Below are positions 17,015-26,282 of a DNA stretch of 42,862 nucleotides, piece by piece. Both the position numbers and the translations under genes were made by a program. How positions within the stretch are numbered: the first letter of the stretch is position 1; each line of letters starts with the position of its first letter. The stretch covers positions 1 to 42,862 of the forward strand of contig NZ_AKIW01000006.1 of the NCBI RefSeq assembly GCF_000282635.1, read 5' to 3'. The notes below the pieces were generated by a model, which saw only the letters and a program-made list of their open reading frames with translations, had not been told where the DNA came from and did no database searches. This DNA comes from Variovorax sp. CF313 (lineage in GTDB: Bacteria > Pseudomonadota > Gammaproteobacteria > Burkholderiales > Burkholderiaceae_C).

Positions 17015-17753
17015 GGCGGCCCCGCTCCGATGCGGCGCGCTCGCGCACGTTCTCGGCGTAGGCCTCGCACACCTCGCGGCCCGGCCCGTCGGCGCGCACC
17101 CTGCCCTGTTCGAGCCACAGCACGCGCTCGAAGTCGTAGACGTGTTCGAGCAGGTGCGTGGACACGAGGATCTGGTGATCGCTGGCGTCGAGCTGCGCGG
17201 CCAGCCGCGCCTGGCTCAGCAGGTCGAGGCTGGCGAAGGGCTCGTCGAGCAGCAGCGTGGCGGGCTCGCTGATCTGCAAGGCCAGCAGGCAAACCTGCTG
17301 GCGCTGGCCCTGGCTCAGCTCGCCCACCGCGCGAGCGGCCCAGGCCTCGAGCCCGCGCCGAGCGAGGAAGTCGCGTGCCTGCTGCCGCGCCGCCTGCCGC
17401 GTTTCGCCGCGCGCGGTGAGGCTGAAGGCCAGTTCCTCGGCCACGGTCGGAAAGATGATCTGGTCGTCGGGGTTCTGGAACATCAGCCCCACGTGCTTCG
17501 ACAGCTGCCTGCGGTCGGCCTGCGTGTCGCAGCCATGCACCACCACCCGGCCCTGCTGCGGCTGGTCGAGCCCGCTGATCAGGCGGAACAGGCTGCTCTT
17601 GCCCGCCCCGTTGTCGCCGATCAGGCCGATGCGCGCCTCCTGCAGGTGGAGCGTCAGCCCCTCGAAGACATGCTGGCTGCCGCGCACCAGCGTCACCGCT
17701 TCGAGGCGGATGCTGTGCGGGGAATCGGGTTCGGGCGGGGTCGGCTGCGGCAA
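17007..17753 (-). CDS. bioM: Biotin ECF transporter ATPase
   Basis: ABC-type ATPase of the biotin importer, 248 aa. Walker A GDNGAGKSS (46-54), Q-loop MFQNPDDQII, signature LSQGQ (146-150) with Q replacing the usual second G as often in EcfA-like ATPases, Walker B LLLDE (167-171) and the switch histidine in ILVSTH. The frame begins at a TTG at 17753 and no ATG precedes the Walker A region, so a TTG or internal GTG start must be used; the exact start is uncertain. The PEP-mutase-family gene ends 42 nt upstream on the same strand and may share a transcript. Confidence 0.92.
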   Translation of the reverse strand: MPQPTPPEPDSPHSIRLEAVTLVRGSQHVFEGLTLHLQEARIGLIGDNGAGKSSLFRLISGLDQPQQGRVVVHGCDTQADRRQLSKHVGLMFQNPDDQIIFPTVAEELAFSLTARGETRQAARQQARDFLARRGLEAWAARAVGELSQGQRQQVCLLALQISEPATLLLDEPFASLDLLSQARLAAQLDASDHQILVSTHLLEHVYDFERVLWLEQGRVRADGPGREVCEAYAENVRERAASERGRRA

Positions 17754-17795
17754 GGGGCGCCCACTGTACCCGAACGCACCCTTGCGGCGCGGAGC

Positions 17796-18635
17796 TCAGG
17801 GCGTGGCGGCGAAGAGCCCGTTGATCTCACCGACCGACAGCATGCCCTCGCCCATCGCGCCGAAGCGACCATGCTGGAAGGCCTCCCTGGCGATGCGGCC
17901 GACCAGCCCCAGCGTCGACTGCAGCGGGCCGCAGCCGAGGCTGATGCGCCGCGCGCCGGCACGCGCAAAGCCCTCGGCCGGCGGCGCACCGGCATAGCCC
18001 GCATACACGTTCACGGGCAGGCTCACCGCACCGGCCATGCCGGCGATTTCTTCGAGGCTGGACATGCCGGGCACGAAGATGCCGTCGGCGCCCGCCGCCG
18101 CGTAGAGCCGAGCGCGGCGCTTCGCCTCCTCGAAGCGCGCCGCCGGGTCGTCCCAAGGCACGAAGTAGGCGTCGGTGCGCGCGTTGATGAAAAAGCGCGC
18201 GTCCAGCTTGCGGATGGCGGCGATGCGCTCGCACAGCACCTCCGGTGACGCCGGCTCGCGCGTGCCCGGCCGCGTGCCGTCCTCGATATTGATACCGGCC
18301 GCACCCATGTCGATCAGCGCGCCCGCCACGTCGCACACCGCCTGCGCGCTGTCGCCGAAGCCGCTTTCGATGTCGACGCTCACCGGCACGCTCGCCACGC
18401 GGCAGATGCGCGCACAGGCCGCGAGCAACTCGCTGGCCGGCATGCGCTCGCCGTCCGCGTAGCCGAGCGACCAGGCCATGCCCGCGCTGGTGGTGCCGAG
18501 GGCCGTGGCCCCGGCGCGCTCGACGATGCGCGCGCTGGCGGCGTCCCAGGCGTTCACCAGCACCAATGGGTCGGGCCCGGCGTGCAGGCGATGAAAGATG
18601 CCGGCTTGCTGCCGTGACGATTCGGCGGAATGCAT
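17796..18635 (-). CDS. Isocitrate lyase/PEP mutase family protein
   Basis: 279-aa TIM-barrel enzyme of the PEP mutase/isocitrate lyase superfamily. Visible signatures: LVNAWDAASARIVERAGA, GTTSAGMAWSLGYADGE, metal-binding DIESGFG, GAAGINIEDG and FFINARTDAYF. It lacks the KKCGH loop of true isocitrate lyase, so it is more likely a C-C or P-C lyase of oxaloacetate- or methylisocitrate-like substrates, or a functionally uncharacterised subgroup. The start at 18635 gives the usual family length; an in-frame ATG at 18689 would add 18 residues, and neither has a clear ribosome site. Located upstream of bioM, probably unrelated metabolically. Confidence 0.85.
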   Translation of the reverse strand: MHSAESSRQQAGIFHRLHAGPDPLVLVNAWDAASARIVERAGATALGTTSAGMAWSLGYADGERMPASELLAACARICRVASVPVSVDIESGFGDSAQAVCDVAGALIDMGAAGINIEDGTRPGTREPASPEVLCERIAAIRKLDARFFINARTDAYFVPWDDPAARFEEAKRRARLYAAAGADGIFVPGMSSLEEIAGMAGAVSLPVNVYAGYAGAPPAEGFARAGARRISLGCGPLQSTLGLVGRIAREAFQHGRFGAMGEGMLSVGEINGLFAATP

Positions 18636-18731
18636 GTGTGAGGGCCCGAGGGCGTTGTGGAATGACTGCAGCGTAAGGGTGTCCCGCATCCAGGACTTGG
18701 AGAAACTTGCTCCTGCCGCGCTCTGCGCCGC

Positions 18732-20441
18732 TCAGGAAGCCATCAGCGCCACCACCGGATAGCGCCGCCACCCAGGCTCCGCATGGCGCTGTCCATGGGC
18801 GAAGAGAAAACCCAGTACCGCTTGCGGATCGGACAGCTTGTCGGGGTGATCGACCTTCCATTGCTCGAACTGCCGCTTCAGCGCGGGTTCTTCCTCCAGC
18901 ATCCGAAGCGCGGTGTCCTCGAAGACGTAGGCCGAGAAGTTCTCCTTCTTCTCCAGCACGCTGTTGAAGAAGCCCCAGCGGAAGAAGCTGTCGTGGGCTT
19001 CGGGCTCCAGCGTCTCGACCACGTAGCGGGCATTGGCCTGGTCCAGCGGCACCCACACGTCGCCCGCATGCGCCTGGAAGGGCTCGGTGTGCGCAGCGAG
19101 CACCACCTCGTCATGGAACATGTGCCCTTCGTAGGCGTTCGCGCGGGAGGCCACGCTCCGGATGCGATACACGCGCGCCGCATCGAACAGCCGGTCCGCT
19201 TCGAGACGCTGCAACTCGACGCCATTCCACGCCAGCCGCTCGATCACTTCGCGCCAGGCCCGGGGCACGAGATAGGCCTTGGGCGCGGCGACGGACGCGA
19301 CTTCGACGCAGCGGTCGAAGTGCACGATGTCCTTCTCCCAAGGCTGGCCGCGGTCGTAGGCCAGGCGCTCATAAGTACCCAGCCGGCTGGGCGTGCGAAC
19401 CGCGCGATAGCCCTTGAAGCGCAGGCTCGCCGGCCGGCTGCGGTCGTTGCGCCATGTCAGCGGCCAGCGCGCCTGTTGCGCCGTTGCGGCCCGGGCCTCG
19501 CGGCGCAGTTCCTGAATGCGCGCCGCATGCCCCACGGTGAACTCCAGCACCACCTCGACCAGCGTCCGCATGGCAGCCACGCGGTCGGCAAAGGGCTTGA
19601 GCATGTGGGTCTCGGGCATGAAGCCGATGGTGTGGTGCAGCGCGGCATAGCCGGTGGAAAAGCGCGGCAAGTCGAGGAAATCTTCGATGCCGTCGTCCGG
19701 CGTCTCGGCCAGCAGGTTCACGTACGGGCAGGTTGGCCAGCCGCGCCGGTCCATGCCGCCGTAGATCGCCGGCAGCATGCTCTCGCGCAGGAACTGTCCC
19801 AGCCCGCCGCCCAGCTTGTCGGGCTGGGTCGGGATCAGCGTCATGGTGTAGCTGTAGTCCGCGCCATTGGAGGTGTGGGTGTCGACCATCACGTCCGGGT
19901 CCCACGCGGTGAAGAACTTGTTGAACACCTGCGCGGCGAGGCTGTCGCACTTGATGAAGTCGCGGTTCAGGTCGAGGTGCCGGCCGTTGCCGCGGAAACC
20001 GAACGACTCGGGGCCGAGCTGGTTCACGCGCGAGGTGTCCTGGCGGTTGATGCAGCCGTCCACGTTGTAGACCGGGATGAACAGGAACACGGTGCCGCCC
20101 AGCGCCGCGAGCTGCTCGGGCCGGGTGCAGAAATCGCGCACCAGCGCCATGCAGGCGTCGATGCCCTCGGGCTCGCCGGGGTGGATGCCGTTGTTGTTGA
20201 AGAACACCGGGCGGCCCTGCTGCTTGAGCGTCTCGCGGTCGAACACGCCGTCCGCAGTGACCACGCCGGCGTGAAGGGGAACGCCGGTGTCCGACACGCC
20301 GATCTCGCCCCAGTGCAGCACGCCGGGAAAGTGGTCGGCCAGCCGCTGGTAGAAGGCCACGCATTCGGCCCAGGTGGTGGTCTGGTTGCCGTTGCCTGCC
20401 TCGAACGGCGTGGAGTACGGTGTGGCTCGTGAAGAGGTCAT
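18732..20441 (-). CDS. M14-family zinc carboxypeptidase-like protein
   Basis: 569-aa metallopeptidase. The N-terminal half is an M14 carboxypeptidase domain: zinc ligands H87 and E90 in GIHPGEPEG and H189 in VDTHTSNG, substrate-binding [10 protein letters not shown] (153-162), and a candidate catalytic Glu in GFMPETHML. The C-terminal third (from about residue 330) has a beta-rich region and a tail ending [12 protein letters not shown]; it is unassigned. No signal peptide is seen, so it may be cytoplasmic. ATG at 20441 is chosen because it aligns with the conserved domain start ([20 protein letters not shown]); the frame continues 40 codons upstream. Divergent from the YebC-like gene with 98 nt between starts. 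Confidence 0.87.
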   Translation of the reverse strand: MTSSRATPYSTPFEAGNGNQTTTWAECVAFYQRLADHFPGVLHWGEIGVSDTGVPLHAGVVTADGVFDRETLKQQGRPVFFNNNGIHPGEPEGIDACMALVRDFCTRPEQLAALGGTVFLFIPVYNVDGCINRQDTSRVNQLGPESFGFRGNGRHLDLNRDFIKCDSLAAQVFNKFFTAWDPDVMVDTHTSNGADYSYTMTLIPTQPDKLGGGLGQFLRESMLPAIYGGMDRRGWPTCPYVNLLAETPDDGIEDFLDLPRFSTGYAALHHTIGFMPETHMLKPFADRVAAMRTLVEVVLEFTVGHAARIQELRREARAATAQQARWPLTWRNDRSRPASLRFKGYRAVRTPSRLGTYERLAYDRGQPWEKDIVHFDRCVEVASVAAPKAYLVPRAWREVIERLAWNGVELQRLEADRLFDAARVYRIRSVASRANAYEGHMFHDEVVLAAHTEPFQAHAGDVWVPLDQANARYVVETLEPEAHDSFFRWGFFNSVLEKKENFSAYVFEDTALRMLEEEPALKRQFEQWKVDHPDKLSDPQAVLGFLFAHGQRHAEPGWRRYPVVALMAS

Positions 20442-20539
20442 GGGAAGAAGGCTACAGTAGTCGCCCCAATCCGGTCGTCCAGCCCTTCTTTCTGCAAAAG
20501 AGCCAGACAAGGCCGCAACACACATTCGAGGAATCAGAC

Positions 20540-21253
20540 ATGGGCGCCCAATGGAAAGCAAAACACAAGGACCTGGCGGCCAATGCCAAGGGCCGGCTCT
20601 TCGGCAAGCTCGCCAAGGAAATCATGATCGCCGCGCGCGCGGGCGCCGACCCGGCCTCCAACTCGCGCCTGCGGCTGGTCGTGGAGCAGGCCCGCAAGGT
20701 CTCGATGCCCAAGGAAACGCTCGACCGCGCCATCAAGAAGGGCGCGGGACTCACGGGCGAGGCGGTGCATTTCGAGCACGTGATCTACGAAGGCTTCGCG
20801 CCGCACCGCGTGCCGGTGATGGTCGAGTGCCTGACCGACAACGTGAACCGCACCGCGCCTGAAATGCGCGTGCTGTTCCGCAAGGGCCAGCTGGGCACCT
20901 CGGGCTCGGTGTCGTGGGACTTCGACCACGTCGGCATGATCGAAGCCGAACCCGCCAGGCCCGACGCCGACCCCGAAGTGGCCGCCATCGAAGCCGGCGC
21001 GCAAGACTTCGAGCCGGCCGGCGAAGGCCATGCGGCGGTCTTCCTGACCGATCCCACCGACCTCGACCTCGTGAGCCGCGCATTGCCGGCCCAGGGCTTC
21101 ACCGTGCTGTCGGCCAAGCTGGGCTACAAGCCGAAGAACCCGGTCGATCCGGCGAGCCTGAGCGCGGAAGACCTGGAAGAAGTCGAAACCTTTCTGGCGG
21201 CCATCGACGCGAACGACGACGTGCAGAACGTGTTCGTGGGCCTGGCGGGTTGA
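20540..21253 (+). CDS. YebC/PmpR-family transcriptional regulator
   Basis: 237-aa YebC-family protein. N-terminus [20 protein letters not shown] and [20 protein letters not shown] are close to the YebC consensus; then [54 protein letters not shown] and a C-terminal [20 protein letters not shown]. The family has been described as DNA-binding regulators and, in some members, as ribosome-associated factors relieving stalls. The GAQWKAKHK form is the YeeN-like branch and not the MAGHSKWANI form. ATG at 20540 has GAGGA 8 nt upstream. Confidence 0.93.
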   Translation: MGAQWKAKHKDLAANAKGRLFGKLAKEIMIAARAGADPASNSRLRLVVEQARKVSMPKETLDRAIKKGAGLTGEAVHFEHVIYEGFAPHRVPVMVECLTDNVNRTAPEMRVLFRKGQLGTSGSVSWDFDHVGMIEAEPARPDADPEVAAIEAGAQDFEPAGEGHAAVFLTDPTDLDLVSRALPAQGFTVLSAKLGYKPKNPVDPASLSAEDLEEVETFLAAIDANDDVQNVFVGLAG

Positions 21254-21267
21254 GCTCCCGGCCGCGC

Positions 21268-21666
21268 ATGCTCGCCGGCAGATGCCTGTGCGGCGCGGTC
21301 CACTACTCGGTGGCGGATGAGTTTGCCTACGCGCTGAACTGCCATTGCTCCGACTGCCGACGCGCGACGGGCTCGGCCTTCAAGCCCTTCGCGGGCATCG
21401 AGCGCGGCAAGTTCGCCATCACGCAGGGCGAGAACAGCATCACGGTCTACGGCAAGCCTGACGCGGGCGACCTGCACTGCGCCAAGTGCGGCTCGCTGCT
21501 GTGCTCGGTCGTGCGAGGCGGGCAGTTCGTGCACGTCACGCTGGGCACGCTGGTCGACACGCCCACCGTCCGGCCGAGCGCGCACATCTTCGTCGGCTCG
21601 AAGGCTCCGTGGTTCACGATCACGGACGACCTGCCGCAACACAAGGGCCACGCCGGCGGGAACTGA
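21268..21666 (+). CDS. GFA/CENP-V family zinc protein
   Basis: 132-aa protein of the GFA (glutathione-dependent formaldehyde-activating enzyme-like) family. Zinc ligands are visible in RCLCG (C6, C8), NCHCSDC (C25, C27, C30) and HCAKCG (C71, C74), followed by LGTLVDTPTVRPSAHIFVGS and SKAPWFTITDDLPQH, typical of the family. ATG at 21268 is 14 nt after the YebC-family stop; a TTG overlapping that stop is an alternative start. Family members are mostly of unknown function; formaldehyde activity should not be assumed. Confidence 0.9.
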   Translation: MLAGRCLCGAVHYSVADEFAYALNCHCSDCRRATGSAFKPFAGIERGKFAITQGENSITVYGKPDAGDLHCAKCGSLLCSVVRGGQFVHVTLGTLVDTPTVRPSAHIFVGSKAPWFTITDDLPQHKGHAGGN

Positions 21667-21804
21667 ACCGCCCGCGCAAGAAGATGCCGGCCCGGCGCCG
21701 ACAACGACATCCTGTGCCGTAGCGCGGCCCCAGTTCGGGCCTGCGCAAGCAGGGAGCGCTCCTATGCTCGATGAACTCTCTTTCTTCATCCGTGGAGCTT
21801 TCCC

Positions 21805-22503
21805 ATGTCACTGCAAGATTTCAAGGTCCTCACTTTCGATGTCGTCGGCACGCTGATCGACTTCGAGGGCGGCATGCTCGCCTACCTGCGCAGCGCGGCG
21901 CCCGATGCCGACGTGAGTGATGACGACTTCCTCGCCGCCTACCGGCGAGCCCGCGCTGATGGCAGCGCCGGCTGGTATCCCGACGACCTCGAGCGCTGCT
22001 GGCACGCCATCGCCCCCGCGCTGGGCCTGCCCGACACGGATGCCATTGCGAAGGGCCTGCGCGACTCGGTCGCCCGGTGGCCGGCGTTCCCCGATTCGGT
22101 GGAAGCGCTGAAGCGGCTCGGCAAGCGCTTCAAGCTGGTGACGATGACCAACGCGCAGGCCTGGGCGCTGGCGCATTTCGACAAGACCCTGGGCTCGCCC
22201 TTCGACATGCTGCTGAGCTGCGACGACGCACTGTGCGAGAAGCCCGACGCGCGCTATTTCGCCTACGCCCGCGGCCGCTTCGAAGGCGCTTGGGGGTTCA
22301 AGCAGGCGGACAACCTGCACGTGGCGCAAAGCCAGTACCACGACATCGGCATCTCGAAACAGCTCGGCATTGCCACCTGCTGGATCGAGCGCCGCCATGC
22401 GCAGAAGGGCTCCGGCGGCACCATCGAGTCGAAGCACACCGTGCCCGACCATCACTTCCACACGCTGGCCGAGCTGGCCGATGCGGTCGAGGCGGGGCGC
22501 TGA
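21805..22503 (+). CDS. HAD-superfamily hydrolase, haloacid dehalogenase type II-like
   Basis: 232-aa HAD hydrolase. Nucleophile D12 in FDVVGTL, motif II T in TMTNA, motif III lysine in CEKPDARYF and motif IV region HVAQSQYHDIGIS. Cap residues lie between about 20 and 95. True L-2-haloacid dehalogenases usually have D-x-Y-G-T; this one has D-V-V-G-T, so the halide-cleaving activity is doubtful and a phosphatase or other HAD role is equally possible. ATG at 21805 follows TGGAG. First of two tandem HAD genes, with 111 nt to the next. Confidence 0.85.
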   Translation: MSLQDFKVLTFDVVGTLIDFEGGMLAYLRSAAPDADVSDDDFLAAYRRARADGSAGWYPDDLERCWHAIAPALGLPDTDAIAKGLRDSVARWPAFPDSVEALKRLGKRFKLVTMTNAQAWALAHFDKTLGSPFDMLLSCDDALCEKPDARYFAYARGRFEGAWGFKQADNLHVAQSQYHDIGISKQLGIATCWIERRHAQKGSGGTIESKHTVPDHHFHTLAELADAVEAGR

Positions 22504-22614
22504 GCACGGCGGCCATCGCCATCGCAACGCCTTCGTCATGATGACCGCCCAAGGCACCCTGCCTGCCATCGATCCATTCCCATATCGCGATTCGAATATT
22601 CACGAGGAGCTTCC

Positions 22615-23286
22615 ATGACCACTGTCTTCCGGCCCAAGTACATCAGCTTCGATTGCTACGGCACTCTCACCAACTTCCAGATGGCACCGATGGCGCGCAG
22701 GCTCTTCGCCGACCGCGTCAGTCCGGAAAACATCGAGCGGTTCTGCGAGGACTTCGCGGCCTACCGGCTCGACGAGGTGCTGGGCGACTGGCAGCCCTAC
22801 TACGACGTCGTCTACAACTCGGTCCTGCGCACCTGCAACCGCTGGGGCGTGCCGTTCCGCGAGGCCGACGTCTCGGAAATCTACAACGCCGTGCCCACCT
22901 GGGGCCCGCACCCGGACGTGACCGCGGGCCTGGCCAGGATCGCCGACAAGATCCCTCTGGTCATCATCTCGAACGCCATGGACGCGCAGCTCGTGCACAA
23001 CGTGAAGCTGCTCGGCGTGCCCTTCCACCGGGTCTACACGGCGCAGCAGGCCAAGGCCTACAAGCCTCGCCTGCGCGCCTTCGAATACATGATCGACTCG
23101 TTGAACGCGAAGCCGGAAGACTTCCTGCACGTGTCGTCGTCGATGCGCTATGACCACATGTCGGCGCGCGACGTGGGCATCAAGGACAAGGCTTTCGTCA
23201 ATCGCAAGCACGAACCCGGTGTTCCAGCCTACGGCACGACCGAGATCTCCGACATCGGCGGCCTGCCGGCGCTGGTCGGCCTCTGA
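22615..23286 (+). CDS. Haloacid dehalogenase type II-like HAD hydrolase
   Basis: 223-aa HAD hydrolase with D13 in FDCYGTL, the D-x-Y-G-T signature of (S)-2-haloacid dehalogenases. Motif II serine is in IIISNAMD, the lysine in KAYKPRLRAF, and motif IV in HVSSSMRYDHMSARDVG. The cap domain fits the length. Candidate activity: hydrolysis of 2-haloacids to 2-hydroxyacids; not proven by sequence alone. ATG at 22615 has GAGGAG 6 nt upstream. A terminator hairpin follows at 23294-23320. It converges with the FAD-dependent dehydrogenase gene. Confidence 0.87.
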   Translation: MTTVFRPKYISFDCYGTLTNFQMAPMARRLFADRVSPENIERFCEDFAAYRLDEVLGDWQPYYDVVYNSVLRTCNRWGVPFREADVSEIYNAVPTWGPHPDVTAGLARIADKIPLVIISNAMDAQLVHNVKLLGVPFHRVYTAQQAKAYKPRLRAFEYMIDSLNAKPEDFLHVSSSMRYDHMSARDVGIKDKAFVNRKHEPGVPAYGTTEISDIGGLPALVGL

Positions 23287-23293
23287 GTCTGGC

Positions 23294-23320
23294 GCGATCG
23301 CCGGTCATGCCGGCGATCGC
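23294..23320. terminator. Intrinsic terminator after the HAD gene
   Basis: Perfect 11-bp stem GCGATCGCCGG (23294-23304) and CCGGCGATCGC (23310-23320) with a 5-nt loop, followed on the plus strand by TTCTTTC. It lies between the stop of the second HAD gene (23286) and the stop of the convergent FAD-oxidoreductase gene (23326). It could act in both directions, though the T-rich side favours plus-strand termination. Confidence 0.8.
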
Positions 23321-23325
23321 TTCTT

Positions 23326-24480
23326 TCAAGCCGCCCGTTTCTGCGAAGCCGCCGCAAAGCGCCCGATGGAGAAGCTCTCGATCGGCGTCGACGTGCGGCC
23401 GGTGGCGATCAGCTCGGCCATGGTCTCGCCCACGCCGGGGCTGATCGCGAAGCCCTCGCCGCAGAAGCCGAAGGCGTAGTGCAGGCCGGGCACGCGGGCG
23501 CTGGGTCCCATCACCGGCTGCCAGTCGGCGATGTAGCCCTCGATGCCGCTCCACACGCGGATCAGCTGCACGTGTTCGAACGCCGGCACCACGCGGCGCA
23601 GTTCGCGCATCTGGCGCAGCACGTTGTCGGGCTTGACGTAGGCGCGGATACGGTCGGCGTGCGCCGGCCCCTTGAAGCCGCCGCCGAAGACGATGTTGCC
23701 GCGCGAGATCTGGCGGAAATACAGCCCCTCCTGCTCGATCGGCGAGGAGACGCCGATCGACGGACCTACCGCATAGGGCAGCGGCTCGGTCACGCCCATC
23801 TGCGGTCCGCGCGCCTCCATCGGCACGGGCTCGCCGAACTGCTCGGCCATGCGGTTCGACCAGGCGCCGCAGGCCACGAGCAGCTGCGGCGCGCGAAAGC
23901 GCCGGCCGTCCGCGGTGTGCGCCGCGAAGCCCCCGCCGTCACGCTCGACCTTCATCACCTCGGCATGCTCGACGATGTTCGCGCCCGCGCGCCGCGCCGC
24001 CCGCGCGAAGGCCGGTCCGGCCAGGCGCGGGTTGGCATGGCCGTCGTTCGGCGACAGCGAACCGCTCACCACCTCGGGCGCGAAGATGCCCCAGCGCTTG
24101 CGCAGCTGCGCGGCACTGAAGAGCTCCAGGTCGAGGCCCAGCGGCTTCACGTCTCTCGCGTGCTGCTCGAGCACCACGGCCTGCTGCTCGGTGTAGCAAA
24201 CGCGCAGGTGGCCGTAGGGCACGAACTCCAGGTCTTCGCCGAGCAGTTCGTTCACGCGGCCCCAGACGGCGCGCGCGCGGTTGGCCAGCGGCATCTGCGC
24301 CAGCACGCGGCCCTGGCGGCGCACGTTGCCGAAGTTGGTGCCGCTGGCCTGCCGCCCCACCAGTTCGCGCTCGAGCAGCGTGACCGACAGGCCGTGCTGG
24401 CGGCGCAGGAAGAAGGCAGCGGTGGTGCCCATCAGGCCACCGCCGAGCACCAGCACGTCGGTGTTCGTGGTTTCGCTCAT
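23326..24480 (-). CDS. FAD-dependent amino-acid dehydrogenase subunit (HcnC/DadA-like)
   Basis: 384-aa FAD-dependent oxidoreductase of the glycine/D-amino-acid oxidase family. Rossmann motif VLVLGGGLMGTTAAFFL at the N-terminus, then a segment RQASGTNFGNVRRQGR. The C-terminal FAD-contacting segment is GLHYAFGFCGEGFAISPGVG. Start at 24480 overlaps the stop of the upstream gene by 4 nt (ATGA), so the two are coupled. Last gene of a minus-strand set with a [2Fe-2S] subunit and a BFD-type FAD/NAD subunit. That trio is the layout of HcnABC, opine dehydrogenases and D-hydroxyproline dehydrogenases; this subunit would be the catalytic one. Substrate unknown. Confidence 0.88.
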   Translation of the reverse strand: MSETTNTDVLVLGGGLMGTTAAFFLRRQHGLSVTLLERELVGRQASGTNFGNVRRQGRVLAQMPLANRARAVWGRVNELLGEDLEFVPYGHLRVCYTEQQAVVLEQHARDVKPLGLDLELFSAAQLRKRWGIFAPEVVSGSLSPNDGHANPRLAGPAFARAARRAGANIVEHAEVMKVERDGGGFAAHTADGRRFRAPQLLVACGAWSNRMAEQFGEPVPMEARGPQMGVTEPLPYAVGPSIGVSSPIEQEGLYFRQISRGNIVFGGGFKGPAHADRIRAYVKPDNVLRQMRELRRVVPAFEHVQLIRVWSGIEGYIADWQPVMGPSARVPGLHYAFGFCGEGFAISPGVGETMAELIATGRTSTPIESFSIGRFAAASQKRAA

Positions 24481-25877
24481 GGACTGACCTCGCGCGTATT
24501 CATCATCAATGGCTTGACCGGCGCCTGCGAACGAAGGCGACCCACCAGTTGCACCGGCACGCCGCTGGCCTGCGCCACGATCTCGGCCGACGCATGGCCG
24601 CAGAAACGGCCCTGGCAGCGCCCCATGCCGACGCGGCTGAAGGCCTTGGCGCGATTGACTTCGTGGCTGTCCATCTCGTTGACACAGCGGCGCAGTTCGC
24701 CCGCCGTCACGGCTTCGCAGCGGCACACGACCGCCTCGTCGGGCAGTGCCGCGGCCTGCGCATGCGGCCACGGAAAGGCGCGCGCGAGACCTTCGCGGAA
24801 GCGGTTCATCTGCGCCAGCGTGCGGCGCAGCGCGGCGGACTCCGTGTCGTAGAGCGCGCGGCCCGGCGCGTGGCCGAGGTCGGCCAGCGCCGCGAGCGCG
24901 GCCAGCCGGCCGGCGGCCTCGGCGCCGTCGGCACCGAGGATGCGGACGCCGTCACCAGCCAGGTACACGCCGCGCGTGCTGCTGCGGCCGTCGGCATCGA
25001 TGTGCGGCAGCCACTGCCGGCTCACGGGTTCGAAGTCGAACTCGCAGCGCGCGAGATCGGCCAGCTGCGTCTCTGCGCGCAGGTGCCAGCCGAGGCCGAC
25101 GGCATCGCACGCGAAGCGCTGCTCGCGCCCCCGGGCATCGCGCACGGCAACGGCCTGCACGCCGAGGCTGTCGTCGCCATCGATGGCGAGCGGCACCACG
25201 CCTTGCAGCACCGGCACGCCCGCGCTGCGCAGCCCGCGGATCAGCGCGAGCCCGCGCAGCGCCAGCCGCGGCCGCGCGAGCAGCCCGCGCACGGCACTCC
25301 AGGACTTGGCGGCCGGCGCGGTGTCGAGCACCGCCGCCACCTGAGCGCCGGCCTGCACGTACTGCGACGCCACGAGATACAGCAGCGGGCCGCTGCCCAT
25401 GAAGACCACGCGCGAACCGATGGCGCAGGCCTGCGCCTTCAGCGCGATCTGCGAGGCGCCCAGGCTGTAGCACCCGGCGCGGTGCCAGCCCGCCACGGGC
25501 ATCAGGCGGTCGGTTGCGCCGCTGCAGACCAGCAAGGCATCGAACGGCAGCACCTGCGGCTCGCCGGCATGCACGACATGCAGCGCGCCCTCGCTCACGT
25601 TCCAGGCCAGCGTCTCGCCGCGGTAGTCGATGTGGGCGCGCAGCGCGTCGAAGTCGTGGTGCAGCGCCTGTGCCTTCGCGGCTTCGGTGCCGTAGAGCTT
25701 GGCGTAGGGCCGCTTGAAGCCTTCGGGCTGGCGGCGGTAGATCTGTCCGCCGTCGCGCCGGCCTTCGTCCACCACCACGGGCCGAACGCCGGCGCGCACC
25801 AGCGCCTGAGCGGCGCGCACGCCCGCAGGGCCGGTGCCGACCACGACGATGCGCGGCGAAGGCGAAGTTGGCGGCAT
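24477..25877 (-). CDS. FAD/NAD-dependent oxidoreductase with BFD [2Fe-2S] domain (HcnB/OoxA-like)
   Basis: 466-aa flavoprotein. N-terminal FAD motif IVVVGTGPAGVRAAQALVRA, then GGQIYRRQPEGFK typical of HcnB/OoxA. A second nucleotide-binding segment is near SRVVFMGSGPLLYLVA, and GVYLAGDGVRILGADGAEAAG is the terminal FAD motif. The C-terminal BFD-type [2Fe-2S] site has cysteines in VVCRCEAVTAGEL and GRCQGRFCGH. Start at 25877 begins the FAD domain directly; the frame extends upstream over the ferredoxin-like gene, which is a shadow. It is 5 nt after the [2Fe-2S] gene and overlaps the next gene by 4 nt. Confidence 0.9.
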   Translation of the reverse strand: MPPTSPSPRIVVVGTGPAGVRAAQALVRAGVRPVVVDEGRRDGGQIYRRQPEGFKRPYAKLYGTEAAKAQALHHDFDALRAHIDYRGETLAWNVSEGALHVVHAGEPQVLPFDALLVCSGATDRLMPVAGWHRAGCYSLGASQIALKAQACAIGSRVVFMGSGPLLYLVASQYVQAGAQVAAVLDTAPAAKSWSAVRGLLARPRLALRGLALIRGLRSAGVPVLQGVVPLAIDGDDSLGVQAVAVRDARGREQRFACDAVGLGWHLRAETQLADLARCEFDFEPVSRQWLPHIDADGRSSTRGVYLAGDGVRILGADGAEAAGRLAALAALADLGHAPGRALYDTESAALRRTLAQMNRFREGLARAFPWPHAQAAALPDEAVVCRCEAVTAGELRRCVNEMDSHEVNRAKAFSRVGMGRCQGRFCGHASAEIVAQASGVPVQLVGRLRSQAPVKPLMMNTREVSP

Positions 25878-25882
25878 CGCGC

Positions 25883-26263
25883 TCACCGCACGGCCGCCGC
25901 GGCGCCGCGCGCCAGCAGCTGCTGCAGGTCGGGCGTGGCGGGCCAATGGGCCGCGGGCGGCCGCGTGAGCACCGACATCCCCGCCTCGACGGGCGTCGAG
26001 CAGGCGCGCAGCCGCTCGCCCGCCGGCGTCCACACCCAGCAATCCTGGCAGGCGCCCATCAGGCAGAAGCCGGCGCGAGGTCCGTCGCCGAACTCGCTGT
26101 CGCGCACGCGCCGTCCGTTGCTCAGCAGCGCCACCAGCAGGGTGTCGCCGGCCAGCGCGGTGCGGGCCTCGCCGTCGATGTGCAGCGTCAACGCGGGCCG
26201 GTCGGTCTCCGCGAGCCGCACGAAGCGGTTGGGCAAAGCAGAGGGGAGAAGGGTTTCGGGCAT
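25883..26263 (-). CDS. [2Fe-2S]-binding subunit (HcnA-like)
   Basis: 126-aa ferredoxin-like subunit. Four cysteines fit a plant-type [2Fe-2S] site: C67, C72, C75 and C88 (GFCLMGACQDCWV, then RLRACST). Residues 25-50 form the beta-grasp (LTLHIDGEARTALAGDTLLV). No signal peptide. Starts 19 nt after the Lrp gene and ends 5 nt before the next subunit gene, so it is the first subunit of the dehydrogenase. The short [2Fe-2S] subunit with BFD-flavoprotein and DadA-like partners is diagnostic of the opine/HcnABC complex type. Confidence 0.9.
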   Translation of the reverse strand: MPETLLPSALPNRFVRLAETDRPALTLHIDGEARTALAGDTLLVALLSNGRRVRDSEFGDGPRAGFCLMGACQDCWVWTPAGERLRACSTPVEAGMSVLTRPPAAHWPATPDLQQLLARGAAAAVR

Positions 26264-26282
26264 GGATGGATGAAAGCGCCGG

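Noticed and set aside
24549..26273. A 574-codon open frame on the plus strand opposite the HcnB-like genes
   Set aside because: It mirrors well-supported minus-strand genes, is rich in Arg, Ala, His and Gln with no recognisable domain, and reflects high GC content. Similar long antisense frames lie opposite the acyl-CoA ligase (2029-3780), pntB (4175-5539), pntAA (5275-6999), the second acyl-CoA ligase (10166-11866) and the M14 gene (18783-20432).
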